Below, in pieces: positions 1 to 11,024 of a stretch of 64,000 bases of DNA. The stretch comes from Malachius bipustulatus (taxonomy: Eukaryota; Arthropoda; Insecta; Coleoptera; Melyridae). The stretch's first letter is position 1. The number at the start of each line of letters is the position of its first letter. Below the pieces are notes generated by a model. That model made no database searches. It had not been told where the DNA came from and saw only the letters and a program-made list of their open reading frames with translations. Made by a program: the position numbers and the translations under genes. Location of the stretch: assembly GCA_910589415.1 (NCBI GenBank), contig OU342637.1, forward strand, positions 38,346,162 through 38,410,161, given 5' to 3'.

Positions 1-2350
1 TTCAATAAATTTGTAAGTGTTGCTGTCTTTCTAGCAAAATTTGGGATAAATTTTCTGAAATAACCTATCAGTCCTAATAGTTGTCGTAATTGATGAATAT
101 TCTTTGGACAAGGGAACTTTTGAACGGCTTCAATTTTATTATTGCTTGGTTGTATTTGATTGAAAGAGATTTCATATCCAAGATAAGTTACTTTTTCCAT
201 TAGAAAAGCAGATTTAGACAGTTTAACTGTGAGGACGTATTCTTTGAGTAATTTCAGAACCTTCTTCAGCATACTGAGACCTGATTCGATTGATTTTGAC
301 GGAATAAGAATGCCTTCCAAGTATGGAATAACGTTATATTGACGTAAGGGGTAGAGAATATTGTTCATAAATTTTTGAAATATTGAAGGAGCGTTTGAGA
401 GGCCGAAGGGGACCCGTAGAAACTCATAATGACCTTCAGGAGTAGAGAACGCTGTCAATGGGATAGAAGTCGGTTCCATAGGGATTTGGTGGTAACCAGA
501 CGCCAAATCAAGTGTAGTGACGTATTTATAATCATTTCAATTATCAATTATTTCTTCAATTACTGGCATCGGGAATTTATTTTTCACTGTTACATTGTTT
601 TTAAAGCTCTATAATCTACTACCATTCGCTTGTCTCCATCCTTTTTGTTGACAAGCAAGACTGGACTGGAGTAAGGTGAGTCACTTTCTTGAATAATTTT
701 GGCGTCAAGGAGTTCCCGGATGGTACTTCTCAAAATACCTTTGTCGTGATCGTTCAAGCGATACGGTCGGCGATACACTGGCTTATCGGTTGTGACTTCG
801 ATAGTTAGTGAAATATTATGAGCCTTGCCCAATTTATTTAAACTCTTGAAAACACACCGTTCATATTGAGATAATATTTCCTGTAACTTTAGCATTTCGT
901 CGTCTGTCAGCGTTCCATGATTCATATCCTTGAGCCACTGGGGAAGCTCTGATCGGAATTTAAAAACTAGTTCGTCGTCTATGCGATAGTAAATTATTCG
1001 TTTATCTTCAGTGTAATTTCGTCCTATTAATATATTTGTACTCAACAAGTCACTTTCAATTACATAAAGTTTAATTTTTAGTTTAGTTGTATCAATTTTT
1101 ATTATTGTTTCAACAAAGTCTGCAACGTCGGTACCCATACCTAAAAAGCCTGTTAATTTCACTTTATGATTTAAATGTTTAACTTTAAGGTTCATTTTTT
1201 GTGCATAAATCAGCGATATCAGAGAACAGTCACTGCCGGAATCTATAAAAGCCTCGCACTGTTCACCATTTATAAAAATTGTTTTATAAAATTTCGAAGA
1301 TTTGTCTAGAATATTTATTTGCTTAACTATTTCGCGTTTATCGCCTTTTTGGTTTCTTTCAATTCCATTTCGGATAGTTTTCGTGTTTATTCTTTTTTCG
1401 TTTTTTCTGAAACAATTTGCTTCAATGTGACCCTTTCTTGAACAGAAATTGCACAATTTGTCTTTGTGTCTGCATGTGGATCTGTCATGACCCTTTTTTC
1501 CACAGGCTTTACATAATGAATCATAGCCAGGTCTTGGAAGTCTATTAGGGAAAGTTTTATTATGAAAATCTTTGAGTTCGTTATGTTGAGTAGTTGGAGG
1601 CTTTTTTTGATAAATTTTATTTTTGAGATATCCTGCCAAAATATTGAGGTCTTTGATACCAGAAGCCTCTACCGCGGATGTGATGTTATCATCGCCAATT
1701 GCCCCTATTATTAAGGAAATCTTATCTGCGTCGGAAAAATTCAAGCGAAGTTTGTTTATGTTGGCCAAATGATCAAAATAGAATTCATACAGAGAGCAAC
1801 CTTCCTCAGGCTTATGATAGGCTATGTTCATAAAAAGTTCGTAGGTATTTCGAGTACTTTGGAAAGTGTCGCGTAAGATAGTCTTCCATTTTTCCCATGA
1901 AAGTTGAGACCAACCCTTTTCCCCTTCAATGAAACTCTTATGCCATGTGTGAGCGGTACCTTTCAATTTATTTAAGGTTTGAAAAATTACGTAGGTATCT
2001 GACCATTTATACGTATTAATGTTATGCTCTATAATCTCTAACCAATCATTAATATTCATTTTAACAGGGTCAAACTCGGGAATTATTGATGATATCGTCA
2101 TTACCGGGTTCTGTTGCTCTTTGCAATAAATTTCATTGGTACTAACCTTATCACAACGATATGTGTCATCATCAGTTTTATTTTCAGCTATCTTACGTTT
2201 TGGGGTATAGCTTCTTTCCGATTCAGTATCCCTCCTATTGAATCTTTTAGACCTTGTGTACGATCTGGATTCATCGCTCGAAGATGTTTCTGAACTTGAT
2301 GATGAGGATGAACGATGCCGACGTTTCTGCTTGTTTTTAGATCTACCCAT
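1..2350 (-). pseudogene. Gag-protease-RT polyprotein of Gypsy element, broken and truncated
   Basis: The open stretch 2350-590 encodes 586 residues in one frame. It starts with an Arg/Ser-rich head, then a gag-like capsid region, then two CCHC zinc knuckles (CKACGKKGHDRSTC and CNFCSRKGHIEANC, about residues 280-315). An aspartic protease follows with the active-site triplet DSG (AFIDSGSDCSLIS, about residue 370), then the first RT blocks. Gag and pol share one frame here. RT similarity continues from 589 to 1 in another frame after a frameshift near 594, with a TGA at 537-539. The ATG at 2350 is the first in the frame and fits the Arg/Ser-rich start. The second catalytic Asp of RT is lost (YLEG). 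The family call rests on knuckles, protease and RT together; the clade within Gypsy is not resolved. Confidence 0.85.
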
Positions 2351-2405
2351 CCTGTGAAAAACTTAGACACCTAAAACACTCGCGTGAGAATTCGACCACT
2401 TCTGA

Positions 2406-2624
2406 TGTAGGGGATGTTCAATAATATAATCCGTTTAAGGAAGAATCTATTATTTACGTTTCGTATTACACTGACATCTCATATTATTTTATAACATCAG
2501 TTGTTCTATAATAAATAAAAATAACAATGTAGTCAATTGAATAGGCGACTACGTAACTACCATAACTACCATAACTACCACATTTAGTTCTTATCGAGAA
2601 TAATTTGTCAGTGTTCCTATTACA
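2406..2624 (-). repeat. putative 5' LTR of the Gypsy element (219 bp)
   Basis: On the minus strand this block begins TGTAATAGG and ends CCCTACA, so it has TG..CA ends with a 4-bp inverted terminus (TGTA/TACA). It ends just upstream of the leader TCAGAAGTGGTCG and the gag start. The partner LTR is outside the window, so identity of the two LTRs cannot be tested. Confidence 0.45.
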
Positions 2625-3096
2625 GCACCGCCCCACCTTATAATTTTCGATTGTTCTGATCGAAATCTATTCACTGTCTCCATGGTAGGGTGCTAGACGA
2701 TTCAGATCTTGCACTTAGGGGCCCTGATCGAATCCGATATACCAAGTCGTTTTATTGCTTTGATAATGATAAAAGGATATAAGGCCCTTCCCAGGATGGC
2801 ATAAACTTGGGTGACAACACTTACTACTGAAACACCCTACGGTCTTTGCATTAGCTTTCATTACTACTGTTAATTGTTAATTTGTTTATTTAATATATGT
2901 AAACAATCATAAACTAATATTTCAAAATAAAAATTACACAAAGAAAAATGAACAAAAAGTTGAACACTTTTTGGCCACCTGTATAGGACCTGTACAAAGA
3001 CTTCAATTTTTTCATCTCTGACATTTCATTTCATGAATATTTAACGAATATTTCCCAAATTTCACGGAAAACATTTTCCATTTTCAAAATATTATG
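2625..3096. other. no gene seen between Gypsy element and LINE
   Basis: AT-rich sequence with no coding potential that I can support. It contains one isolated CCTGTATA motif near 2980, resembling an end of the palindromic elements described further on. Confidence 0.5.
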
Positions 3097-3243
3097 TTTT
3101 TTTTTTATTATTAAAATTAATGTGTCTTAACAGCTTTGGTCATTGACACAGATACAATGGGTGTTACATCGGTAAGGGTACTTACAGTAGACTGTTTTTA
3201 AACATTTACATTATAACTGATGTTTTTACATAGTGACGGCGTG

Positions 3244-5064
3244 CTATATTTGATAATACATCTGTGTGTCCTTGAGATAGTCGATCAGGTGTTGTAGCTG
3301 TTGCGATAGACTGAGGAACTCTTTCAGACCTGCTTTTAGTTGGTGGGTTTGTCTCTCCTCTGTGTAGTAAGGGCATTCTATGAGAATGTGCTTTATCGAG
3401 AGAATTCCATTGCATTTTGCACATGAAGGTGGGTTTTCTGCGGTCATGAGATGGTTGTGCGTGATTTGAGTGTGACCAATTCGGAGTCTATGGATAATTA
3501 TTTTGTCCCTTCTTGTGAAAGTAGCTGGTAAATCAAAGGGTTCTATGGAGGGCTTGATCTCATACAATTTGGGGCGTATTCTGTTCCAATGGTTTTACCA
3601 GGAGTTTCTTGTCGTTTTTGAAAGGTATGATTTTAGATCCCTGTGTATTTGTAGTCTCTCAGGGAATTGTGGAGATATGTCGCTTCTTTTGCAGCTTGAT
3701 CAGTTTTTTCATTGCCCGGTATGCCTATGTGTGATGGAATCCATATCAGAGTTCTGTATGTACCCATAGTCCTTAGTCGGTTATAAGTATCGTGTATCTT
3801 TTGCACTAGAGGATGTTGTGTATACATCTGCTTGAAGGAGTGGATGGAAGAGAATGAGTCGGTGCATATTGCTACCTGATTATATTCTGAGGTTACAGAG
3901 TTCATGGCTTCATAGATAGCAAATAGTTCGCCTGTGTGAACACTTGTGGAGGCTGGTAGGGTCCTTTGTATTATGGTGTGTTGAGTGGTAGTCACTGCGT
4001 ATCCAACGTTTGACTCACCCTTAGAAGCATCTGTGTAGAGGATCTTGTCGAATGGAGAGTTATTAATGATTTGTAGGAATGCTTGGTTGAGAAGCTCCTT
4101 TGAGGTTCCATGTTTCGGATAGATGCTGAGAGTGGTGTCGGTTTTTGGCAGTAGTTGGGTTCAAGGGGCGGTAGATGGTATCGGAGTTGTGGTTGTTGAT
4201 AAGAGATCAATGCCTTGGAGTAAAGGAGACAGCATTTGTGCTAGCGGCGGAGTTCTGGGGGGTGTGTTTGCAGTTGGTAGCAATGCTTCCAGTAAGGAAT
4301 ATACGGGATTTCGTGGGTTGGCTGAAATTCTGGTAAAATAGGCGAGGAGAAGTTGTCTGCGTCTTAACCATAGTGGTGGTTCATTCAGTTCACAGTATAG
4401 ACTTTCACTAGGACTGGTTCTGAAAGCCCCTAAACAGATTCTGAATGATGTATTGTGTATCGTATCGAGAGATCTTAGATCAGATTTTGCTGCAGACATG
4501 TATATGGAACTATCGTAGTCTAGTCTTGAGCGAATGAGTGATCGGTATACCTTCAGTAAGAGACTTTCATCTGCTCCCCATTCATAATGTGACAGTGTCT
4601 TCAGTAGATTAATCCTGCTAAGGCAACTAGTTTTGGTTTCCTTTATGTGTTGCTTCCAGTTCAGTTTTCTGTCGAAGGTTAGTCCCAGGATTTTGTGATG
4701 TTCGACTACAGGTAGGATTTCTCCGTTAAGAGTCACTTTGGGACGTGGCGGGGCTTGCGATCTACTGAACTGTAGGATTTTTGACTTTTTCGTGCAAAAA
4801 CGGACTCCGGTTCTTGTTGACCACATGGTTAGTTGATTGGCTGCTTTCTGGTTTAGTGTGGATGTAGCAGATGTGCTTTTTCCATGACAGTAGATAATTA
4901 AGTCATCTGCAGCGCGTGTCTGACTGGGGGGCGGATTTCGGTGCATATATCGTTTATAGCAAGAATGAAGAGTGTTGGGCTTATTACTCCTCCTTGAGGA
5001 ACGCCGTTCGCTTGTTGGCATGCTATGGAGATTTCCTGAAGGTCATATCACTGAGGAAATTTTC
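3244..5064 (-). pseudogene. ORF2 3' half of I-like LINE: RT thumb, RNase H, C-terminal zinc finger
   Basis: The block from 5064 opens with the RT B box (NGVPQGGVISPTLF) and the catalytic box now reading AADDLIIYC near 4895, with a small deletion before ADD. The thumb region follows to about 4161. RNase H lies at 3995-3633 with its acidic/His residues visible (GELFAIYEA, CTDSFSS, PSHIGIPGNEKTDQAAKEA). The C-terminus at 3567-3244 holds CAKCNGILSIKHILIEC, the CxxC..H..C finger common at the end of I-type ORF2. Frame changes at several points mark it as a pseudogene. Confidence 0.85.
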
Positions 5065-5072
5065 TATGAAAT

Positions 5073-7468
5073 TAGGGATGTGCCGAATGTTCGGCAAAAG
5101 TTCGGTATTCGGCAAGTTCGGCGCTTTTGCCGAATATTCGGCGAAGCCGAACTTTGATATGATTTTGCCGAACTTGCCGAACTTTTGCCGAACTTTTTTT
5201 TTGCAGATATTGTTTTTGCGTAAAACACTACAAACTTTTCAAACAAAAACCCCAATACAAGTCTAGTTTGTAAAAAAAATCGACAGCAGTTAGAAATACA
5301 GCTCGTCTAGTGAGGATTGTTGTAACTTCAATAAAAAACTAGGTATAGGTAGGTATTTCTGAATAGTTTCATATTTTTCATTTCATAATGTTACTTGGCT
5401 TTGTGAGTTCAGAAACAGCTGAGACCCTGTGGCATTGACCTAATTCTGAACCTAAACATCCGTAATATTCGTCTCGCTTGGTTGTAATTATTGTCTCAAA
5501 AGCCATAACCACTCAACATAATATTTATGAGTAGACAAGGTTATACAGAAATCTGAAGCTGGGATAGCATGAGTTGAAGTATAAAAAAAGACTATAAATA
5601 TGTAATGATTAATAAATAATGAAGGCCTGACTTAGCGTCTTTGAGATCTTTTCCCTGAAGTGTTGTTTATTGGCATGCCATTTTTTTTTTATACCTACAT
5701 TCTACATTGAAAGTAAATGAACTCAATCTAATAAGTATTAGTAAATTTATTACTACAATAAAAAATATGAACAAACAAATAATGAAATATTAAATTAGGC
5801 AACACTTGATAAAGAATCAGAATTTTTTTATTCCCAGTTTTAAGGAGTATACCTAATTGCATGATTTCCAGTCCAGTGGAATATTTAGAATTCCAGGAGT
5901 GGAGTGTGGCAAGAGGGAAACCGGTTTTGCAACTGAGATCAGGGTCAAATTAGACAAAAAAGAAAACAATGTACAGGAATAGGAAGTAGGTACTTAGGTA
6001 TTATAATACCTAACTCAATTTACTTAGGTCTGGATTTTACGAGTGCTTTAGTTCTTTCAGTGATAAATACCTAATAATAATAATTATTATTATTGACGCA
6101 ATTAATTTTCTTTAGATTTAAAACTTAAAAGTATACATATTTATTTGATATAGTTAATACTAGAGTCCCTCGATATACAAGAGTCTGGTCATACGGTCTG
6201 CGGCAGCCATGTTTATCCTGTTTCACCGAAAAAATGCATTGATGAGATAGGCGCTTAGCACTAAAACAATTAAAATACACGTTATTTTGCATATTATTTA
6301 TACAGTGATTTTTTTGATAGTGACTATGGGAATGTTAAAGGATCTTATAAAATCGTTTCCACGTTATCTCTTGTTTTACTTGATTTACTGCGTATTCTTC
6401 AAAACAATGCGTAGTCAAGTTCAAAAGTGACGTTTTTCATTTATTTACCAAGCAACATTCACAATAAATATCCCTCAATACGAAAATGTAAATAAATATT
6501 TTATATAATATTATTGATATTAAAAATAAAATTGATTTTTTATTGGGTACGTAAATAAGTACCTACCTAATTTTTAAAGCTTGCAGTAATAAATTTCAAT
6601 ATAATTGGACTCACGGACTAAAAATCTTAAAGGGTAATATACTGAAGGGTAATAAATATAGTTTTTAGAAGTGAAGCGGTCGTCAGGCTTGTTCTTTATT
6701 AGACAGGTTCTATGAAATTCGAGCATCCCAATAATACTAAACCGAGTACTAAAACCATCTAACATCTATTCAACTTCGCATTTCATTATTTGATAAATGA
6801 TTCAGTAAAATGTTCATTATTCTTTCCAACTTTTGATAAAATATATCCGGAAGTATTATATTAAAGGGAGTTTATTTCATTTTATATTGAATTTTAAAGG
6901 GTAATTTGATTTTTTTTTTCACTATTGCAACAATAACTAACTGCACAACGACCAGGCATTATTTGTAACCTTATAGGTATATGCAATTCGAAGAAAAAAA
7001 TTAATTAGTAGAAATTTTCGAGGCCGGCTAATGCTAATCTTATGGCACTCGCCGGAGCTAAAAGGATAAAAATGGCCGCTGAGGCGGCTAACCAATCAGA
7101 AAGATGACCGCGTATGGCCAGACTCTTATATATCGAGGGACTCTAGTTAATACCTGGCCTAAGCCACCCATATTCCCTAACCTAATTTTTTTTTCGTTTT
7201 ATCCGAATTAATTACTTTTTTCAGGAATAACAAGCAGGATTGATTGGATTGATTGGAGTTTTTGACATTTCACGTTTTGTAATGACGATTTATTGAAAAC
7301 CTGTACAAATTTTCAGATCAATCGGCAGTTTTTCCGCGATTCAGACTTACTTTATCCTGCCGAACTATAAGCCGAACTTTTTGCCGAACATTCGGCGATT
7401 CGGCATAATTTCGGCCGAAGCTTCGGTGGTTCGGCGGTTCGGCCAAATCGTGGTTCGGCACATCCCTA
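5073..7468. mobile_element. non-autonomous hAT-like element, 2396 bp, TSD TATGAAAT
   Basis: The termini are TAGGGATGTGCCGAA at the left and its complement at the right, flanked by an exact 8-bp duplication TATGAAAT (5065-5072 and 7469-7476). Size of duplication and terminal sequence fit the hAT superfamily. Both subterminal regions (5085-5195, 7355-7460) are packed with TTCGGC/GCCGAA hexamers in both orientations, probably transposase-binding sites. No transposase reading frame is present. It interrupts RT of the I-like LINE, so it is younger than that copy. Confidence 0.85.
6161..7145. mobile_element. second hAT-like element nested in the first, 985 bp, TSD GTTAATAC
   Basis: Inverted termini TAGAGTCCCTCGATATA (left) and the complementary right end extend with mismatches to about 35 bp. 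They are flanked by the exact 8-bp duplication GTTAATAC (6153-6160 and 7146-7153). No coding region is recognised inside. The ends differ from the enclosing element, so this belongs to another family. Confidence 0.8.
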
Positions 7469-7476
7469 TATGAAAT

Positions 7477-9130
7477 GAAAGATGTTGCCGGACAGTTTAA
7501 GTTCCCTGAATTTTTTCAAAAGTGTCAAAAGCACTTTCAATGTCAAAGATTGCAGCTAAAACTTCTTGTTTCTGCGAAAAAGTAGTAGCTATATGTGACT
7601 GTAGTAAGGTTAGGTTGTCCATGGTGCTGCGTTGCGATCTGAATCCTGATTGGGCTTTGGAGATTATCTGGTGCTTCTCAAGGTACCAGTGGAGTCTTTT
7701 GTTTACCATCTTCTCCAAGAGCTTGCAACTTGTACATGTTAGTGAAATTGGTCTATAGGAGTTAGGATCATTTGATGGTTTGTCTTGCTTTTTGACAGGA
7801 AGGATCAGTGATGTTCGCCATAGTTTCGGGAAAGTTTTTTTTAGACCATATATTGTTGAATAATTGTAGGAGCTTGATAAGGGAGGGTCTAGATAAATTT
7901 TTTAGAAAAGAGGAGGGAATATTATCAGGACCTGCGGCTGTGTTTTTACAGCTGGCGAGAGCTGCCAGGAGTTCCTGCATGGAGAAAGGAATATTAAGGT
8001 TATTGATATCTTGGTCGTTGCATTCAGCCGTTGGGGTGGTTATGTTACATGTGGTATCATCTAAGAAGGTGTTCGTGTTTGGATTTCTTGTTTTTTTCTT
8101 GGAAGGTTGAGGCCATAATATCGACTATGCGTTGACTGTCATTTATTAGACTTCCTTGATGATGTGCTAGTGCTGAAATATTCATTTGAGTTTTGTTTCC
8201 TTGCATCTGCTTGATTTTTGATCACATTTGGCTTGGGGGAGGGGGTTTCGCTTGTGATGGTTGAGACGTATTTGATCCACGAGTCCTTCTTGCTTTGTTT
8301 CAGTATCCGTCTCGCTTTTGCCCTCGATTTCTTGAAGGCGATAAGGCTGCTGTCGTTTCTGAATCACTTGTTAAATGCTGATTTACATTCCCGGACAGCT
8401 GTTTCACAGTCTTTGTTCCACCAGGGTGTGGCTTTACGCTCATGGGAGATAGAACATTTTCCGATGTGCGTCTCAGCGGCAGCTATGACATGATAATTGA
8501 AGTCGTGTAGGGCCTCGTCAATGTTTTCTGGAAAATCGAGTTGCATTAGTCGTCTTTCGATGCAAGCTTTGAACTTATCCCAATCAGCGGTAGATGTTTT
8601 CCACTTCATAATCACTTCAGATGGCTTGTTTGTGTTGTCATGTATTAAATTATTGCTATCATAGAGACTGTCAAGAGTTTTCCATCTGAGGATAGGAGTC
8701 AAGCTAGGAGAGTTTGGGATGAGATGTTGAAGTGCGTACTGGAGTCCGTGTTTAGGAGGGAAACCTGGAAGCTGTTTAGAATGTTTTCGACTATCTTTCC
8801 TCTTCCGAATGATTTTTCGGATCCCCACATGACGCTGTGAGCATTGAAGTCTCCTACAAGTATGCAAGGGGAAGGGAGCTGGTTTAGAAGATCCACGAGT
8901 TGAATAGATGTCACTGGAGGCATATATAGAAGAACCACCGCTAGCTCTTAGATGTGTTGTTCTTATGTAATGATATCCTTGGAATCCTTTAAGCTTGCTC
9001 ATATGTGATTCCTTAAATTTGTTTCCTGTAAGCACAGGATATCTGCTTTGGTGTCTGATATTAACTGCTGGATTCGTTCAAGGCGAGGATAAAATCCATC
9101 GCAGTTCCATTGGATTAGCTTAAACGCGTT
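7477..9130 (-). pseudogene. ORF2 5' half of I-like LINE: endonuclease and RT fingers/palm
   Basis: APE-type endonuclease motifs appear in order: WNCDG near 9100, QETN near 9030, GDFNAHSVMWGS near 8860, and a WWNKDC tail near 8410. RT follows, with AGPDNIPSSFL near 7930, GFRSQRSTMDNL near 7640, and motif A degraded to IFDIESAFDTF near 7530. Several frameshifts separate these pieces. The RT is interrupted at 7476 by a hAT insertion and resumes at 5064, so 4161-5064 is its continuation. Confidence 0.85.
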
Positions 9131-9136
9131 GATTGT

Positions 9137-10443
9137 TTAATTGGATGATATTTGTGAGCAGTCAGAAAGAGAATCTTCGTCAGGATCTTGCGAGGACACC
9201 AAAGCTATGCTACCAGTTTCTCCACTTATTTTATGTTTTATTTTCTTGCTTAACCTGGTGAACCTGTTTTTCAGGCATCTGTCTGTTAACGATGGATATA
9301 TGGTGTACATGTCTGATAGAAGAGACGTGACGTTGAAGGTGAATTGTTGCGCTTCGAGTAGCGGGTTGCTACTACCGAAGGCGTTTTCAAGGAAGGCGAC
9401 GAAATTCTCTACTGGGAGTGTGAATTTCTCCGGGGATTCCCTGAACAAATAAATCTGAGATGATTTCCCTTGATGATGCTGGAATTTTGGAATCGTCTAG
9501 TCCACTTGTGTTGTCTTTCTTGGTTTTCTTCTTTGGGGGCTTAATGTGTGATCCGCTTTTGATTTGTCGAGGTGGGGGCATTAGGGTCGTTAGGGATGAG
9601 TTTGCATCAATGGGATTTGTTATCTGGGAATCGCTAGATGGGGAGAGAGGATCTATGGAGTTACTGGAGGCAGGTCTTTTTTGACCGGACGTGAATAGGT
9701 CGTGAGGCTGTAGCAGCGCGGTTGGATCAGCATTTTCATGATTTGGAATTGTGTTTGAAGCCAGCGATAGTTGTGTATTATTCTTATTTGCGTTTGGACA
9801 GTGTGTAGCTATATGTCCGGGAAGTTTGCAGGTGAAACATTTCATCTTATCAGTGGATAAGAAAATGCGATGATGGTTATTTTCGTGGGGAATGAATAAG
9901 GAAGTCTGTAGCTGGTAGTTTTCTGTAGAAGAAATTACATACTTGTTTTCGAAAAGACAGTATGTGGCTATATTCATCATCTTGAAAGCCGGCTTTTAGA
10001 GTAGACACAGAAGAGGCCAATTGCAGACCGAGATCTCGTAGAGCTGACTCAATTAAAACATCGGGAATTGCGGGGCTGACATTAGAGATGATTACTCTCT
10101 TAGCTGGCAAGATTAGTCATCTTATGGAAAGGTCTAAGTTGCCTACTTTGATAATGGGGTGTTCTGTGATTAGTTGATCTACCGGTTCAATTTTGCTTAG
10201 GTATATGCATATTCTATTGTTAGATATCCTTGACGCGTTGGAGATATTGTTTGGACCTAGGATACTGCCAATAGCTCTGACGTAATCGAATAGCTTTAGA
10301 TCATCTACTGAATGGAATATAAACGCTTGCTCCTTTTTTGGAAAGGTTTGTTTTGGGGGAGATTTCACTGCTGCAACGTACGAGGATGGGGTGGCGTTCG
10401 CTTGTACAGATGAGATTGTTTCAGACATTGTGGATGTATTCAC
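9137..10443 (-). pseudogene. ORF1 (gag-like) of I-like LINE
   Basis: Fragments in successive frames (10443-10117, 10110-9877, 9980-9387, 9448-9137) make up one protein. The N-terminal part resembles the RNA-binding gag-like proteins of the I group. A CCHC knuckle CFTCKLPGHIATHC follows near 9840, then a Ser/Pro-rich linker with a basic PPKKKTKK stretch and a C-terminal helical region. At least three frameshifts break it. It sits directly upstream of ORF2 on the same strand. Confidence 0.75.
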
Positions 10444-11024
10444 TGTAGTTGGGCTATTATTTGCATTTGTGCTGCTCTTGTAGTCAAAAGCAGCTATTGT
10501 TGTTGGGTTGCTTATTTTATTTTGATGTGTGTAGTTGCCTTTCTCGCAGGGTTAGCAGCCCGAGATTACACATGCTGTAATATTGGTTGCCTATCCGGAG
10601 CGACCGGAGTGGTGATAGAAACAGCCTGTAACCTACGCTAGATCTAGCCACTCGCGCAGCGGGTCGGCGAAACTATTAGGGTACGTGGTGCGCAAAGTCA
10701 GGGCCGCTCACCAGTAAGAAAATCAACTATGAACTCTTACTATTTTCGTATTAAAACAACAAAAAACCACGCATCGAAACATGAAACGGGAAAAAGATTT
10801 ATCGTGAGTGGGCCATTGTGACACCTCCACTGCGACCGAAGGTCAGTTGTGACGCTCACATCTAGTTGTGCTACATTAACCCCATCGGGCCAGCCTCTTT
10901 GAGGAAGCTGACCATCTTCACTAGAGTATTCCAGTTGGTCGAACAAACATTAAAATAATGCTTAAGGGATTCTGGGAATAACCAACATCAGTTTTTTGTA
11001 ACTTAAATAATTCTTTCTTTACAG
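10444..11024. other. LINE 5' leader and intron sequence before the CK2-beta exon
   Basis: The stretch 10444-10915 is less AT-rich than its surroundings and is most likely the 5' untranslated leader of the I-like LINE (minus strand). From about 10920 to 11024 the sequence is intron, ending in the pyrimidine-rich acceptor TTCTTTCTTTACAG at 11024. Confidence 0.5.

Larger units (their letters stand above)
1..2624 (-). mobile_element. Ty3/Gypsy LTR retrotransposon, 5' portion
   Basis: This is the 5' part of a Gypsy-type retroelement read on the minus strand. The order from the right is a putative LTR (2406-2624), a short leader, then a gag-protease-RT reading frame that runs off the left edge. 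RNase H, integrase and the 3' LTR would lie outside the window. The copy is dead: there is a frameshift near 594, a TGA at 537-539, and the RT catalytic motif reads YLEG instead of YLDD (312-323). Confidence 0.85.
3097..10915 (-). mobile_element. I-like (I/Nimb-type) LINE, decayed, split by nested hAT elements
   Basis: This is a non-LTR retrotransposon on the minus strand. It has a GC-richer 5' leader (about 10444-10915), ORF1 with a zinc knuckle, then ORF2 with APE endonuclease, RT, RNase H and a C-terminal CxxC..H..C finger. An A-rich tail is seen as a T-run at 3097-3106. The presence of RNase H after RT places it in the I group. A 2396-bp hAT insertion with its duplication occupies 5065-7476. 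Multiple frameshifts show it is inactive. The exact 5' end and the target duplication were not found. It lies in the intron just upstream of the first CK2-beta exon seen here. Confidence 0.85.

Noticed and set aside
10560..10730. GC-richer patch considered as a tRNA gene
   Set aside because: No cloverleaf with A and B boxes could be drawn; it fits the LINE 5' leader better.
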